Shown here: positions 34,440 through 43,827 of the stretch, piece after piece
Position numbering within the stretch: position 1 is the first letter of the stretch
How the letters are laid out: every line of letters begins with the position of its first letter
Source: Olsenella sp. An188
GTDB taxonomy: Bacteria; Actinomycetota; Coriobacteriia; Coriobacteriales; Atopobiaceae
Assembly (NCBI RefSeq): GCF_002160255.1
Contig: NZ_NFKF01000007.1
Location: forward strand, 62,001 to 126,000
Length of the DNA: 64,000 nt
Reading direction: 5' to 3'
Position numbers and translations under genes: made by a program
Notes under the pieces: generated by a model
The model's database searches: none
What the model saw: the letters and a program-made list of their open reading frames with translations, nothing else
What the model was told of the DNA's origin: nothing

Positions 34440-35222
34440 ATGGCCAAGGGTGAGACATACGAGGAGTTCACGGCGAAGTTCGAGCCGAAGCGGACGACCG
34501 ACGACTGCTACACGCCGCCCGAGGTGTTCGACGCGGTTCTGTCGTGGGCGTGCCGGGAGTACGGCATCGACCCGGCGGACGTCGTGAGACCGTTCTACCC
34601 GGGCGGGGACTACGAGGGCGCCGAGTACCCGGACGGCTGCTGCGTGGTGGACAACCCGCCCTTCTCCATCCTCTCCAAGATCGTGGCGTTCTACCAGGAC
34701 AGGGGCGTGGGCTTCCTCCTATTCGCCCCGACGCTCACGTGCATGGGCATCCAGAGGTGCAGCAAGGTCGTGGCCGGCGCGCAGGTCACCTATGAGAACG
34801 GCGCGAAGGTCAACACCTCGTTCGTCACGAACCTCGACCGCTTCGAGATGAGGAGCGCGCCCGCACTGCGCAGTGCCATCGAGGAGGCGCAGGCGGCCGG
34901 GGCCCCGGCCATGCCCAAGTACGACTACCCCGCCGAGGTGGTGACCGCCCCGATGCTCGCGCGCTACAGCAAGTACGGCATCGACTTCGCCGTGACCCCG
35001 GACGAGTGCGAGTTCATCCGCGCGCTGGACATGCAGCGCGAGATGGGCAAGGGCATCTACGGGAGCGGCTACCTCATCGGCGGGGGCGCCCTGGCCCGCA
35101 GGGCGGACGCCGACAGGCTCGCCGCAGCGAGGGGGGGGGGGGCGGATGTGAAACCACCCACGACATGGCCGCTCTCCGCAAGGGAGCGGGCCGCCGTGTC
35201 ACGCCTTGGGCTGAGCACGTGA
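34440..35222 (+). CDS. Phage DNA adenine methylase-like protein
   Basis: 260 residues. The catalytic motif DNPPFS (motif IV, N6-adenine type) lies near residue 78. The rest is weakly conserved. A run of 12 G residues lies near the 3' end, so the last ~25 residues depend on tract length; in another frame the ORF would run to 35272. It would modify phage or host DNA. The start has GGAGGGC upstream. Confidence 0.7.
   Translation: MAKGETYEEFTAKFEPKRTTDDCYTPPEVFDAVLSWACREYGIDPADVVRPFYPGGDYEGAEYPDGCCVVDNPPFSILSKIVAFYQDRGVGFLLFAPTLTCMGIQRCSKVVAGAQVTYENGAKVNTSFVTNLDRFEMRSAPALRSAIEEAQAAGAPAMPKYDYPAEVVTAPMLARYSKYGIDFAVTPDECEFIRALDMQREMGKGIYGSGYLIGGGALARRADADRLAAARGGGADVKPPTTWPLSARERAAVSRLGLST
35131..35142 (+). 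repeat. G12 homopolymer within the methylase gene
   Basis: Twelve consecutive G residues follow GCGA. Length changes of one or two bases would switch the C-terminus between three frames. Tracts of this kind slip during replication, but they are also a frequent site of sequencing error. Confidence 0.75.
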
Positions 35223-35300
35223 CTTTCGAGCTGTCCAGGCGCGAGAGGGGAATCGTCGGGCGCCTCGGGTAGCAGGCGCCGGAAGTGAAGGGAGGGGCGC

Positions 35301-37007
35301 GTGGAGGCCGCCGCCAAGGACACGCCGCTGGCGAACCCGCGCCGCGAGAGGTACTGCCAGGAGCGCGTGGCCGGCAAGACGCAGAGGCAGGCCATGCTCG
35401 CCGCGTGGCCAGACCGGACCCGCTGGAAGCCGGAGACCGTGGACAACAAGGCGTGCAAGCTGGAGGCCGAGGATGAGGTCAAGGCTAGGCTGGCCGCACT
35501 CAAGCGCATCGCCGCCGAGAAGGCGACCACGACGCGCGCCGAGGTGCTTGCCGGCATGAGCGAGACCTTCAACGCCGGAATATCGCGCATCCGTAGCGCC
35601 GGGGGCGACAAGCCGCTCGACTACACGGCCGTGAACGCCGTGACGCAGCTGGGCAAGACGCTGCTCGACGCGCTGCCGGAGGAGCAGCCCGAGGAGCGCG
35701 GCGAGTTCACGCGCGACTTCGCGCTGCTGATCGGCAGGGACTTCTTCCGCCCGCACATGCTCATTGCGCGGGGACTTCAGACCGAGTTCTGGTGCAAGGG
35801 AGGGCGCGGCTCGCTCAAGAGCTCGTGGGCATCCATAGAGCTCGTCAACCACATCGAGACGCACCCAGGCGAGCACGCGGCCGCCGTGATGAAGCGCAAG
35901 AACAGCCTGCGCGACGCCGTGTACGCCCAGGTGGTGTGGGCCATCCACGAGATGGGGCTGGACGACGAGTACGAGATGCCGGTCTCCACGCTCAAGATCA
36001 GGAAGAAGTCCACAGGGCAGCTCATCTTCTTCGCAGGGTGCGACGACCCGCACAAGTCCAAGGGCCTCAAGCCTCCGTTCGGCTTCATCGGCTTCCTATG
36101 GTTCGAGGAGTCCGACCAGTTCAAGGGCATGGCCGAGATCCGCACAGTGCGCCAGTCCGCCGCGCGAGGCGGCGCGCGCACCATCGTGGTCTACACCTAC
36201 AACCCGCCGCGCACCCGCGACAACTGGGCGAACAAGGAGGCCGACCGCCGCAGGGACGCCGGCGAGGAGGTGTTCGACAGCTGCTACCTCGACGCGCCGC
36301 CCGAGTGGCTGGGCGCGCAGTTCATAGCCGACGCAGAAGAGCTCAAGGAGACCGACCCGCAGGCGTACGCCCACGAGTACCTGGGCGAGCCCGTGGGCTA
36401 CGGCGGGCAGATATTCGACCGCGTGGAGTTCCGCGAGGTGACGGACGAGGAGATCGCGACCTTCGAGCGGCTGCACGCGGGCCAGGACTTCGGGTGGTTC
36501 CCGGACCCGTGGGCGTTTACGCTGTCCGAGTGGCAGCCCGGTCAGCACCGCGTCATCACGTTCGCGGAGCTGGGCGGCAACAAGGTGCTGCCCAACAAGG
36601 CGGCCGAGCTCATCAAGAGCGCGCTCACGTGGAGCGACGGCAAGGGGCCGGACGGGCGCGACAGGCCGCCGGCCTACCACAGGCTGCGGGTGCTGTCAGA
36701 CGACGCCTCGCCGGACCAGATACAGGCGCAGAGGGACGAGGGCGTGCGCGCCGAGTCTGCGGGAAAGGGCGGGCTCCGCGACATGAGCTACCGCTTCCTG
36801 CAGTCGGTCACGTGGGTCATCGACCCCGGACGCTGCCCGAACCTCGCGCGGGAGGTGCGCGAAGCGGAGTTCGAGATGGACGAGGCCACGGGCGAGTACT
36901 CGGGCGACTACCCGGACGGCAACGATCACTGGATAGACGCGACCAGGTACGCGTTCATGGACGTGGTGACGCGGCGCGGGGCGTACAAGCACGCGGGAAG
37001 GGAATAG
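35301..37007 (+). CDS. Terminase, small and large subunit regions in one protein
   Basis: 568 residues. The first ~110 resemble a small terminase subunit (RRERYCQERVAGKTQRQAMLAAWP). The rest is a PBSX-type large subunit with ATPase motifs KGGRGSLKSS (Walker A-like) and GFLWFEES (Walker B), and nuclease acidic residues in GQDFGWFPDP, LSDDASPD and GNDHWIDATRYA. It packages phage DNA through the portal encoded next. GTG 35301 has GGGAGGGG upstream. Confidence 0.88.
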   Translation: MEAAAKDTPLANPRRERYCQERVAGKTQRQAMLAAWPDRTRWKPETVDNKACKLEAEDEVKARLAALKRIAAEKATTTRAEVLAGMSETFNAGISRIRSAGGDKPLDYTAVNAVTQLGKTLLDALPEEQPEERGEFTRDFALLIGRDFFRPHMLIARGLQTEFWCKGGRGSLKSSWASIELVNHIETHPGEHAAAVMKRKNSLRDAVYAQVVWAIHEMGLDDEYEMPVSTLKIRKKSTGQLIFFAGCDDPHKSKGLKPPFGFIGFLWFEESDQFKGMAEIRTVRQSAARGGARTIVVYTYNPPRTRDNWANKEADRRRDAGEEVFDSCYLDAPPEWLGAQFIADAEELKETDPQAYAHEYLGEPVGYGGQIFDRVEFREVTDEEIATFERLHAGQDFGWFPDPWAFTLSEWQPGQHRVITFAELGGNKVLPNKAAELIKSALTWSDGKGPDGRDRPPAYHRLRVLSDDASPDQIQAQRDEGVRAESAGKGGLRDMSYRFLQSVTWVIDPGRCPNLAREVREAEFEMDEATGEYSGDYPDGNDHWIDATRYAFMDVVTRRGAYKHAGRE

Positions 37008-37010
37008 ACC

Positions 37011-38417
37011 ATGGCAGAGAACCAGTTCGAGGTTCCGGCGTTCGTGCGCGAGGAGATCACGGGGCGTGGGTACGCCATGCCGCCGGACATGAGCACCCAC
37101 ATCGAGGATTGGTACCAGTGGTACACGGCCAAGCACCCGTTCTACACCGAGAAGTACCTGGGCGTGGACGGCAGGAGCCACGACCGCAAGAAGCTCTCGC
37201 TCCGGCCCGCCCGCCGCGTGTGCCGCGAGTGGGCCGCGCTCATCGCCAACGAGATGCAGGCGCAGAGCGACAGCGCGGACGCAAACGAGTGGGTACGGGA
37301 CTTCTGCGAGCACACCGGCCTCTACGCGCTGTTCCAGCGCGGCATAGAGCGTGCCTTCGCCATGGGGACCGGCGCGCTTGCGCTGTGGTTCGATGTGCGC
37401 GACGACGGTGCCACCATCCGCGTGCGCAGGTACGACGCGAAGATGGTCATCCCGCTCACGTGGGACGAGGACGGGACCACGGAGTGCGCGTTCTGCACCC
37501 GCGTGACGATCAAGGGCAAGCAGGCCGTCCAGCTGCAGCTCCACGCCATCAACGGCGACACGAGCACGTACCACGTCATCACCAAGGTGTGGCGCGACGG
37601 GAAGCCGGTGCCCGCTGAGGCGCTAGGCATCATCGAGGACTTCGACACCGAGTGCAGAACGCCGACCTTCTGCCTACTCTCCCCCGCCATCGACAACACG
37701 GTGCAGGACACGAGCCCGTACGGGGTGAGCGTGTTCAACGACGCGGTTGACGCCATGCGAATGCTCGACACGGCATGGACCGCCCTCTATGACGAGACCG
37801 ACCTGCTGCGCGCCGTCCTCATGCTGCCCGACTCAATGATCGACACCGAGACCGACGAGGACGGCAAGCGGCGCCCCGTGCCGTTCGGCGACCGCGAGCA
37901 GAGGCTGTACCGCCTCACCGGCTCGACGGTGACCGAGTCCGGCAAGCCCTACGCCTTCGCCCCCGCCATGCGCACCAGCGCCATCCACGAGGTGTACGCG
38001 GACGCGTGCGCCGCGCTTGGCGACGAGTGTGGCTTCGGCTCACAGTACTTCAGCCCCGACAAGACGGGCGGGCTCAAGACCGCCACGGAGGTGAGCGCGG
38101 ACAACAGCGCGCTCATGCGCAACATCCGCAACCACGAGAACGCTCTGGGCAAGGAGCTTGGCAAACTGCTCACCGCCCTCGTGGAGTGCGCGCGCGTCCA
38201 CTGCGGCGCGCAGGTGGCCGAGGGGTTCGAGCCCGTGACCATCGTGTGGGACGACAGCATCATCACCGACACGCAGGCCGAGAAGACGCAGATGCTCGCC
38301 GAGATCGCGGCGGGCGTGGTGCCAAAGTGGATGTACCTGTCGCGCTTCTACGGCATGAGCGAGGAGGAGGCGCGGGCGTCGATGCCGGAGCAGACGGTCT
38401 TGGACGTGGGGTTCTAG
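37011..38417 (+). CDS. Portal protein (SPP1 gp6-like)
   Basis: 468 residues of the SPP1-type portal family. It has GTGALALWFDV, an SPYGVSVFNDAVDAM block and a helical C-terminus ending FYGMSEEEA. It forms the dodecameric DNA channel at a capsid vertex. It starts 4 bp after the terminase stop. Confidence 0.9.
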   Translation: MAENQFEVPAFVREEITGRGYAMPPDMSTHIEDWYQWYTAKHPFYTEKYLGVDGRSHDRKKLSLRPARRVCREWAALIANEMQAQSDSADANEWVRDFCEHTGLYALFQRGIERAFAMGTGALALWFDVRDDGATIRVRRYDAKMVIPLTWDEDGTTECAFCTRVTIKGKQAVQLQLHAINGDTSTYHVITKVWRDGKPVPAEALGIIEDFDTECRTPTFCLLSPAIDNTVQDTSPYGVSVFNDAVDAMRMLDTAWTALYDETDLLRAVLMLPDSMIDTETDEDGKRRPVPFGDREQRLYRLTGSTVTESGKPYAFAPAMRTSAIHEVYADACAALGDECGFGSQYFSPDKTGGLKTATEVSADNSALMRNIRNHENALGKELGKLLTALVECARVHCGAQVAEGFEPVTIVWDDSIITDTQAEKTQMLAEIAAGVVPKWMYLSRFYGMSEEEARASMPEQTVLDVGF

Positions 38418-38418
38418 G

Positions 38419-40557
38419 ATGCTCGACCCCGACTACCTCGACAGGGCAGGCGACATGGTCGCGGGCGTGTACGGCGAGATAGAGGCCGACATGCTCGCGT
38501 ACCTGTGCCGCCTCCTGCTCGACCAGGACATCGAAGGGCTGGGGCAGCGCGGCGTCACGGCGGTCAACCTGCTCGCGCAGTCAGCGGCGCCGCAGCTCAT
38601 GGCGTTCATCGAGAGCCACCGCGACGAGGTGAACGAGGCGGTGAGGCGCACGGTTGAGGACGCCATGTCACGCAGCGACGCGGCGGACGCGGCGGCCATC
38701 TCGGGCGCGGCGCCAGGGACGGCCGTCGCGGCGTCGCGGACGCTCCCGAGGCAGGTGGAGCTAACGGCTCGCGGGATAGCGGCCATCCTTGAGCGCGACA
38801 ACGTGGACATGGCGCAGGGCGCGCTCGACCTGTGGAACAGGTGCGTGGCCGAGGCCGTCACCAAGGTGAACACGGGGGCCGAGACTGCGGACACGGCCGT
38901 GCACCAGGCGGTGCGCCGCATGATGCGCGAGGGCGTCTCGACGGTGACCTACCGTGACCCCACCACGGGTCGGCAGACCGTGACGAACCGCATAGACGTT
39001 GCCGTGCGGCGGCACGTGCGCACGCAGCTCGCGCAGGACGGCATGCGCCGGACGCTCGACGTGTGCGCCGACGCCGGAGTGCGCCTGGTAGAGGTCTCCA
39101 GCCACGGAGGGGCGCGCCCGAGCCACGCGAGATGGCAGGGGCGCGTCTACTCGCTCAACGGCGAGGTCGAGGTTGACGGCGTGCGCTACAAGGACTTCTA
39201 CAGTGAGACGGGGTACGGCAAGGTGGACGGGCTTGGAGGCGCCAACTGCCGCCACAGCTTCGGCCCATGGGTCCCGGGAGCACCGCGCATGTACTCGCCG
39301 GATCCGGAGCACCCGAGCGGCCTCCCGTCCGACGAGGTCTACAGGCTCACGCAGGAGCAGCGCCGCAGGGAGCGCGACATACGACAGACCAAGCGCGAGC
39401 TAGCGGGGGCGCAGCTGATCGCAGACAAGGACGCGAGCCTCGCCAACATCGCAGAGGTCGAGCGTCTGAAAGACAAGCTGCGTAGGCAGCAGGCGGGGCT
39501 GCGCGAGCACATCGACAAGGCTAACAAGCTGGGCAAGGCCGACGTCCTGCAGCGCGCCCCGAACCGCGAGTGGGCGGGAGACATGCCGCGCATCAGGAAG
39601 ACGGATTCGAGCCGCCGCACCATGAAGGAGTTCATGAACGGCGACGGGGTGAAGCGCGCCCTAAAGGCTCGCGGCATATCGAGGTCGGCCGCCCAGAAGG
39701 CCCTCTCCGCAGAGCTGAGGTCACGGGGAATAGACCCGAGGAACTGGCAGAACCTGAGCAAGGCCAACCAGCAGGGCATATTCAAGCGAGCGATAGCGGG
39801 GCTAAGGGGGACGAAGAAGGCGGGGGCCAAATCGGCCACCAAGGCGCCGGCGACCGCCGCCAAGATCATGGAGGGCAAGGGGGTGAGCGGGCAGAGCGCG
39901 TCGGCCATCGCCTCGATAGCCGACGGCTGCCAGAACGCGGACGTGAGACGCGCGTTCAGCTCGTCGCTCGCAGACCTGAGGTTGGACAGCACGACGGCGG
40001 CGCGCGGCCAGGCGTACTACAGCCCGAGGACGCAGGGCATAACGCTGAACATGGACGACACCGCAAGGGGTTTCGCCGCGAGGCCGGACAAGGCGCCGTA
40101 CCAGACCTTCTTCCACGAGTATGGCCACTACATCGACCACAGGAACGGCCAAGGCGCGCGGTACGCATCCGAGGCCGCCGGACTCGGCGTGACGGCGAAG
40201 AAGGAGGTGCAGACGATGCTTCGCGAGATCAAGAAGCGAGAGGGATACGGGAGCGTACGCGAAGCGAAGGAGCACCTGACCCGCGAGGTCATCACCCTGT
40301 ACCGGTCAACGCCAGAGCTGATAGGCGGCCTGTCAGACATCATCCACGGGGCCACGAGCGGAACGTGCTGCGACTACGCGCTGCCGGCGCACCGAAAGTC
40401 CTACTGGAAGGGGAAATGGGGGGCGCAGGCGCTCGCGACGGAGACGTTCGCCCACTTCTTCGAGTGCTCGACGGCGAACCCGCAGGCACTTGAGACTTTG
40501 AAGAGGTACCTGCCGAAAACCTATGATGTGTTCACGGACATGATGAAAGGATTCTAG
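38419..40557 (+). CDS. MuF/minor-capsid-2 head protein with C-terminal zincin metallopeptidase domain
   Basis: 712 residues. The phage minor capsid protein 2 block is at about 195-295 (SSHGGARPSHARWQG, GGANCRHSFGP). A coiled-coil linker follows (about 310-370). The last ~200 residues carry HEYGH (H566-E567-H570) followed by YIDH and a downstream ETFAHFFE helix, matching HExxH-type zincins. MuF proteins with C-terminal toxin domains are known in temperate phages. The metallopeptidase could act in head maturation or be delivered with DNA. A 66-residue acidic ORF follows at once. Confidence 0.82.
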   Translation: MLDPDYLDRAGDMVAGVYGEIEADMLAYLCRLLLDQDIEGLGQRGVTAVNLLAQSAAPQLMAFIESHRDEVNEAVRRTVEDAMSRSDAADAAAISGAAPGTAVAASRTLPRQVELTARGIAAILERDNVDMAQGALDLWNRCVAEAVTKVNTGAETADTAVHQAVRRMMREGVSTVTYRDPTTGRQTVTNRIDVAVRRHVRTQLAQDGMRRTLDVCADAGVRLVEVSSHGGARPSHARWQGRVYSLNGEVEVDGVRYKDFYSETGYGKVDGLGGANCRHSFGPWVPGAPRMYSPDPEHPSGLPSDEVYRLTQEQRRRERDIRQTKRELAGAQLIADKDASLANIAEVERLKDKLRRQQAGLREHIDKANKLGKADVLQRAPNREWAGDMPRIRKTDSSRRTMKEFMNGDGVKRALKARGISRSAAQKALSAELRSRGIDPRNWQNLSKANQQGIFKRAIAGLRGTKKAGAKSATKAPATAAKIMEGKGVSGQSASAIASIADGCQNADVRRAFSSSLADLRLDSTTAARGQAYYSPRTQGITLNMDDTARGFAARPDKAPYQTFFHEYGHYIDHRNGQGARYASEAAGLGVTAKKEVQTMLREIKKREGYGSVREAKEHLTREVITLYRSTPELIGGLSDIIHGATSGTCCDYALPAHRKSYWKGKWGAQALATETFAHFFECSTANPQALETLKRYLPKTYDVFTDMMKGF

Positions 40558-40559
40558 CC

Positions 40560-40760
40560 ATGGAGTGGAACGACGAGCAGCTGTTCGAGACCTGGGGGCG
40601 CTACCGCGAGGCGTTCCCGGACTCAGACTGGGGGATGGAGGGCTGCGGACTGACGCCGAGCGAGGCGCACGAGCTCATGCGCAAGAGCATCGAGACGGGG
40701 CACGACTACCTGGAGGAGTCCTTCCCCGACTATCCAGCGGGGACGTCCTACGGAGCGTAG
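40560..40760 (+). CDS. Small acidic protein, possible partner of the MuF-metallopeptidase
   Basis: 66 residues, strongly acidic (several D, E and W), 2 bp after the MuF-type gene and just before a terminator. The position matches immunity genes of MuF toxins, but the sequence is not recognised. Confidence 0.55.
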   Translation: MEWNDEQLFETWGRYREAFPDSDWGMEGCGLTPSEAHELMRKSIETGHDYLEESFPDYPAGTSYGA

Positions 40761-40771
40761 CGCCGCAACGA

Positions 40772-40793
40772 GCCGCCTTCGGGCGGCTTTTTT
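40772..40793 (+). terminator. Rho-independent terminator
   Basis: GCCGCC-TTCG-GGCGGC is followed by six T. It separates the packaging/early head genes from the scaffold-capsid unit. Confidence 0.9.
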
Positions 40794-40912
40794 CATGCCC
40801 CGGTTTCAGGCGACACCCTCGGTACCTTCTCCACATCGCCCGGGCATGCGCAAAAGGCCCACCTGTCCCGCCCAGTGAAGGGCGCAAACAAACGCTAGGT
40901 AAGGAGAAGGAC

Positions 40913-41464
40913 ATGGCAGCAGAGGGCAACACCCAGACCGAGCCCACGACCACCGACCCGCAGACCGAGCCCAAGCAGGGCGAGGCCGCGCAGGGCGGCG
41001 GCGAGGGCGACCCGAAGCCCGCAGCCGAAGGCCAAGGCGGCGGCGAGGGCGAGGTCGAAGACAAGCACGGACATCCCGGCATCAACCGCGAGAAGTACCA
41101 GCGCGACATGGCGGCCAAGGACAAGGAGATCGCCGAACTCAAGGCCCAGGTGGCCGAGGCCGCCAAGACCGAGGAGGGGCGCAAGGCGCTCGAAGAGCGC
41201 ATCGCCAAGCTCGAAGCCGACCAGAAGGACGAGCGCATCACGCACAAGCTGGAGATGGCCGGATGCCTCAACGCGAAGGCCGCAAAGGCTCTTCTCGACG
41301 ACTACGAGGGCGACGTGGCCAAGCTCAGGGAGGCGTGCCCGTACCTCTTCTCCGACGGCAAGGCAAAGCAGACCGGCTCCACGGGCCTCAAGCCCGACGG
41401 AGACGCGGAGAAGGCGCTGGACGAGAAGCTCGACCGCGCCTTCGGACTCAAGAAGAAGGAGTAA
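40913..41464 (+). CDS. Capsid scaffolding protein
   Basis: 183 residues. It has a Gln/Glu/Gly/Pro-rich start, a coiled coil (about 60-105, DKEIAELKAQVAEAAK) and a basic end. That composition and the place directly before the capsid gene are typical of phage scaffolds. AAGGAGAAGG precedes the start. Confidence 0.82.
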   Translation: MAAEGNTQTEPTTTDPQTEPKQGEAAQGGGEGDPKPAAEGQGGGEGEVEDKHGHPGINREKYQRDMAAKDKEIAELKAQVAEAAKTEEGRKALEERIAKLEADQKDERITHKLEMAGCLNAKAAKALLDDYEGDVAKLREACPYLFSDGKAKQTGSTGLKPDGDAEKALDEKLDRAFGLKKKE

Positions 41465-41467
41465 CGC

Positions 41468-42373
41468 ATGGCACTCGGCGACTACGTAACCAAGTACACA
41501 GACCGCCTCGACAAGATCATCGAGCGCGAGACGCTGACCAGCGACCTGAACATGAACGGAGACCTGCTCGGTGAGTTCTCCGACACCGGCGAGATCAAGG
41601 TGGCCACCATCGCCATGGACGGCCTCGCCAACTACGACCGCGCGACCGGCTTCGTTGACGGAGAGGTGACCACGGACTGGGAGACCTACAAGCTCCGCTA
41701 CGACCGTGGCCGCTCGTTCTCCATCGACGCGATGGACGACGAGGAGCGGGCCGGCATCGTCTCCGCCAACGTCATGGCGGAGTTCGAGCGCACCAAGGTC
41801 ATCCCCGAGGTGGACGCCATCCGCTTCGCCACGCTCGCCGGGAACGCCGGCAACACCGAGGCGGCCGACATCACCACCTCGGACGCCGCGTACAAGGCCG
41901 TGGCGACCGCCGAGGAGGCGGTTGAGGACACGGGCGTGGACCTCTCCACCTGCCTGCTCTACTGCACCTCCACCATCAAGCGCCTGCTCCGCGAGAACGT
42001 GAAGCAGAACTACCGCCTGTCCCAGGGCGAGAACCCGAACGGCAAGTTCACCATGTGGGACGAGATGAAGATCGTGACCGTGCCGTCCTCGCGCTTCCAG
42101 AGCAAGATCACCCTGCTCGACGGCACCACCTCCGGGCAGGAGGCCGGCGGCTTCAAGGCGGCCGAGGACGCCCTTGCGCTCAACTTCATGATCGTCCACC
42201 CGAGTGCGGCGGCCGCCATCCAGCGCCACAAGAAGCTCCGCTACTTCGCGCCGGACACCAACCAGAAGCGCGACGCGCACCTCTGGCAGTACCGCCTCTT
42301 CCACGACCTTCTCGTGTACGAGCAGCAGAAGGGCAAGATCTTCGCGCACACCGCCGCCGCGAATGCCGCGTAG
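41468..42373 (+). CDS. Major capsid protein
   Basis: 301 residues with the HK97-like major capsid profile. FDRGRSF-type blocks (YDRGRSFSIDAMDDEE), an E-loop-like N-terminal part and the C-terminal RYFAPDTNQKRDAHLWQYR are conserved in P22/HK97-like siphophages. It assembles with the scaffold encoded upstream. Confidence 0.88.
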   Translation: MALGDYVTKYTDRLDKIIERETLTSDLNMNGDLLGEFSDTGEIKVATIAMDGLANYDRATGFVDGEVTTDWETYKLRYDRGRSFSIDAMDDEERAGIVSANVMAEFERTKVIPEVDAIRFATLAGNAGNTEAADITTSDAAYKAVATAEEAVEDTGVDLSTCLLYCTSTIKRLLRENVKQNYRLSQGENPNGKFTMWDEMKIVTVPSSRFQSKITLLDGTTSGQEAGGFKAAEDALALNFMIVHPSAAAAIQRHKKLRYFAPDTNQKRDAHLWQYRLFHDLLVYEQQKGKIFAHTAAANAA

Positions 42374-42381
42374 GGGCATCC

Positions 42382-42735
42382 ATGTCCGCGCCGACGGTCA
42401 CATACGCCTTCTACGCCAACCAGTACGGCGGGACGCTCGACGAGGGCGGCTTCAAGGCCGCCCTCCCCCACGCGCTCGCCTACGTCAGGAACCGCATCTG
42501 GCCGAACAGGCCGAGGGACGCCGTGAGGGCGTGGCGCATGGCGGTGTGCGCCGCCTGCGACGTGGACGCCTCCTACGGCTTCTCCGGCGGCTCCGGCTCG
42601 CTCGCGTCCGTGACCACGGGCACGGTGAGCATGAGCTTCGGCGGCCAGGGCGGCGGCTCGTGGGAGGCGGACATGGCGCGCGCCGTGGACGCACGCCTGG
42701 CCGGCACCGGCCTGCTGTTCATGGGGCTGGGGTGA
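42382..42735 (+). CDS. Head-tail connector protein
   Basis: 117 residues. A helical N-terminal domain (EGGFKAALPHALAYVRNRIWP) resembles phage head-tail adaptor proteins. It lies directly after the capsid gene. Confidence 0.65.
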   Translation: MSAPTVTYAFYANQYGGTLDEGGFKAALPHALAYVRNRIWPNRPRDAVRAWRMAVCAACDVDASYGFSGGSGSLASVTTGTVSMSFGGQGGGSWEADMARAVDARLAGTGLLFMGLG

Positions 42736-43055
42736 GCGCCGTGAGGATCCCGCCCATCCCTGCCTTCATGCGTCAGGAGAGCCTGGCCATAATCCGGCAG
42801 GCACCAGACGGCTTCGCTGACCCCGTGACAATCGATCGATGCCGCATCGACCGTAGCGCGGGGCTCTCGCCGAACGACTACCAGCTGACGCCCGGGTGCC
42901 GCGCGCGCGTCTTCATAGACGCGACGGAGTACGTGGGCGAGGTCGTCGAGGGCGACCTTCTTGAGTTCGACGGCGAGAGGCACGCAGTAGCGTCCGTCCA
43001 GCGGTGCGACCACCCGGACGGCACGCCGCACCACTGGGAGGTCGATGCCCAGTGA
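42732..43055 (+). CDS. Minor capsid/head-closure protein
   Basis: 107 residues, beta-rich, in the position of head-closure proteins (Minor_capsid_1 type). GTGA overlaps with both neighbours. Confidence 0.6.
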   Translation: MSAVRIPPIPAFMRQESLAIIRQAPDGFADPVTIDRCRIDRSAGLSPNDYQLTPGCRARVFIDATEYVGEVVEGDLLEFDGERHAVASVQRCDHPDGTPHHWEVDAQ

Positions 43056-43411
43056 GCAGGGCGGCGAGCTGCAGCATCAGGATCGACCTGTCGGGACTCC
43101 AGCGGAGGTTCAGCCCGGAACGTCTCAGGGAGAAGCAGGAGGCGTTCGCAGAGCGCGTTGCCTTCGAGATGCGAGACTACGTCCCGGAGGACCAGGGGAC
43201 GCTCAAGGGCTCCGAGACGCTGGCAAGCGACTACGCAAGCGGCTCCATCGAGTGGGCGACCCCGTACGCGCAGCACGTCCACGACCTCCCGCAGTCGAGC
43301 ATCCGAAAGACCAAGAACCCGAACGCGCGCTCCCACTGGCCCGAGGAGGCCAAGAGGGAGCGCATGAGCGCGTGGAACGCATTCGCCCATAAGCTCCTGG
43401 AGGACAAATGA
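43052..43411 (+). CDS. Head-tail joining (HK97 gp10-like/minor capsid 2) protein
   Basis: 119 residues. DYVPEDQGTLKGSE and PYAQHVH match the HK97 gp10-like family that joins tails to heads. Confidence 0.72.
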   Translation: MSRAASCSIRIDLSGLQRRFSPERLREKQEAFAERVAFEMRDYVPEDQGTLKGSETLASDYASGSIEWATPYAQHVHDLPQSSIRKTKNPNARSHWPEEAKRERMSAWNAFAHKLLEDK

Positions 43412-43815
43412 CCGAGACCATCGACATCTGCGAGCGCGCCGTCGAGGCGTTGCGGGCAGCGGGCATGGACAGCGTGCTCGCGCAACGGATAGACCGCATC
43501 ACGGGGAAGGACGGCGTGGTCGTGCGCATGATGCCGCCGCGCACCGTCGCCACGTACTTCGACGGCACGCGGCGCATCGACTGCACGATACAGGTCATCG
43601 CGAAGAGCCTGGACCCGACCGAGGCCATGGCAGAGTGCGACCGCGCATCCGAGATACTGCGCTCGTCGGACCTGTCGAGCGCGAACGGCTCCTACGAGCT
43701 CGCGGACCCGGCATACCCCGCCGAGCCAGACGGGGACATCGAGGAGCTTGCCGTGGGGACGGACCGGCGGCACGTCTGGGCGGTCCGCCTCGTAATTCAG
43801 ATCATCAGGAAGTAG
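43408..43815 (+). CDS. Tail terminator/minor capsid protein
   Basis: 135 residues with a helical start and a beta-rich end (VWAVRLVIQIIRK) in the usual position of the tail-completion protein, right before the major tail protein. Confidence 0.65.
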   Translation: MTETIDICERAVEALRAAGMDSVLAQRIDRITGKDGVVVRMMPPRTVATYFDGTRRIDCTIQVIAKSLDPTEAMAECDRASEILRSSDLSSANGSYELADPAYPAEPDGDIEELAVGTDRRHVWAVRLVIQIIRK

Positions 43816-43827
43816 AAAGGAACGGCC

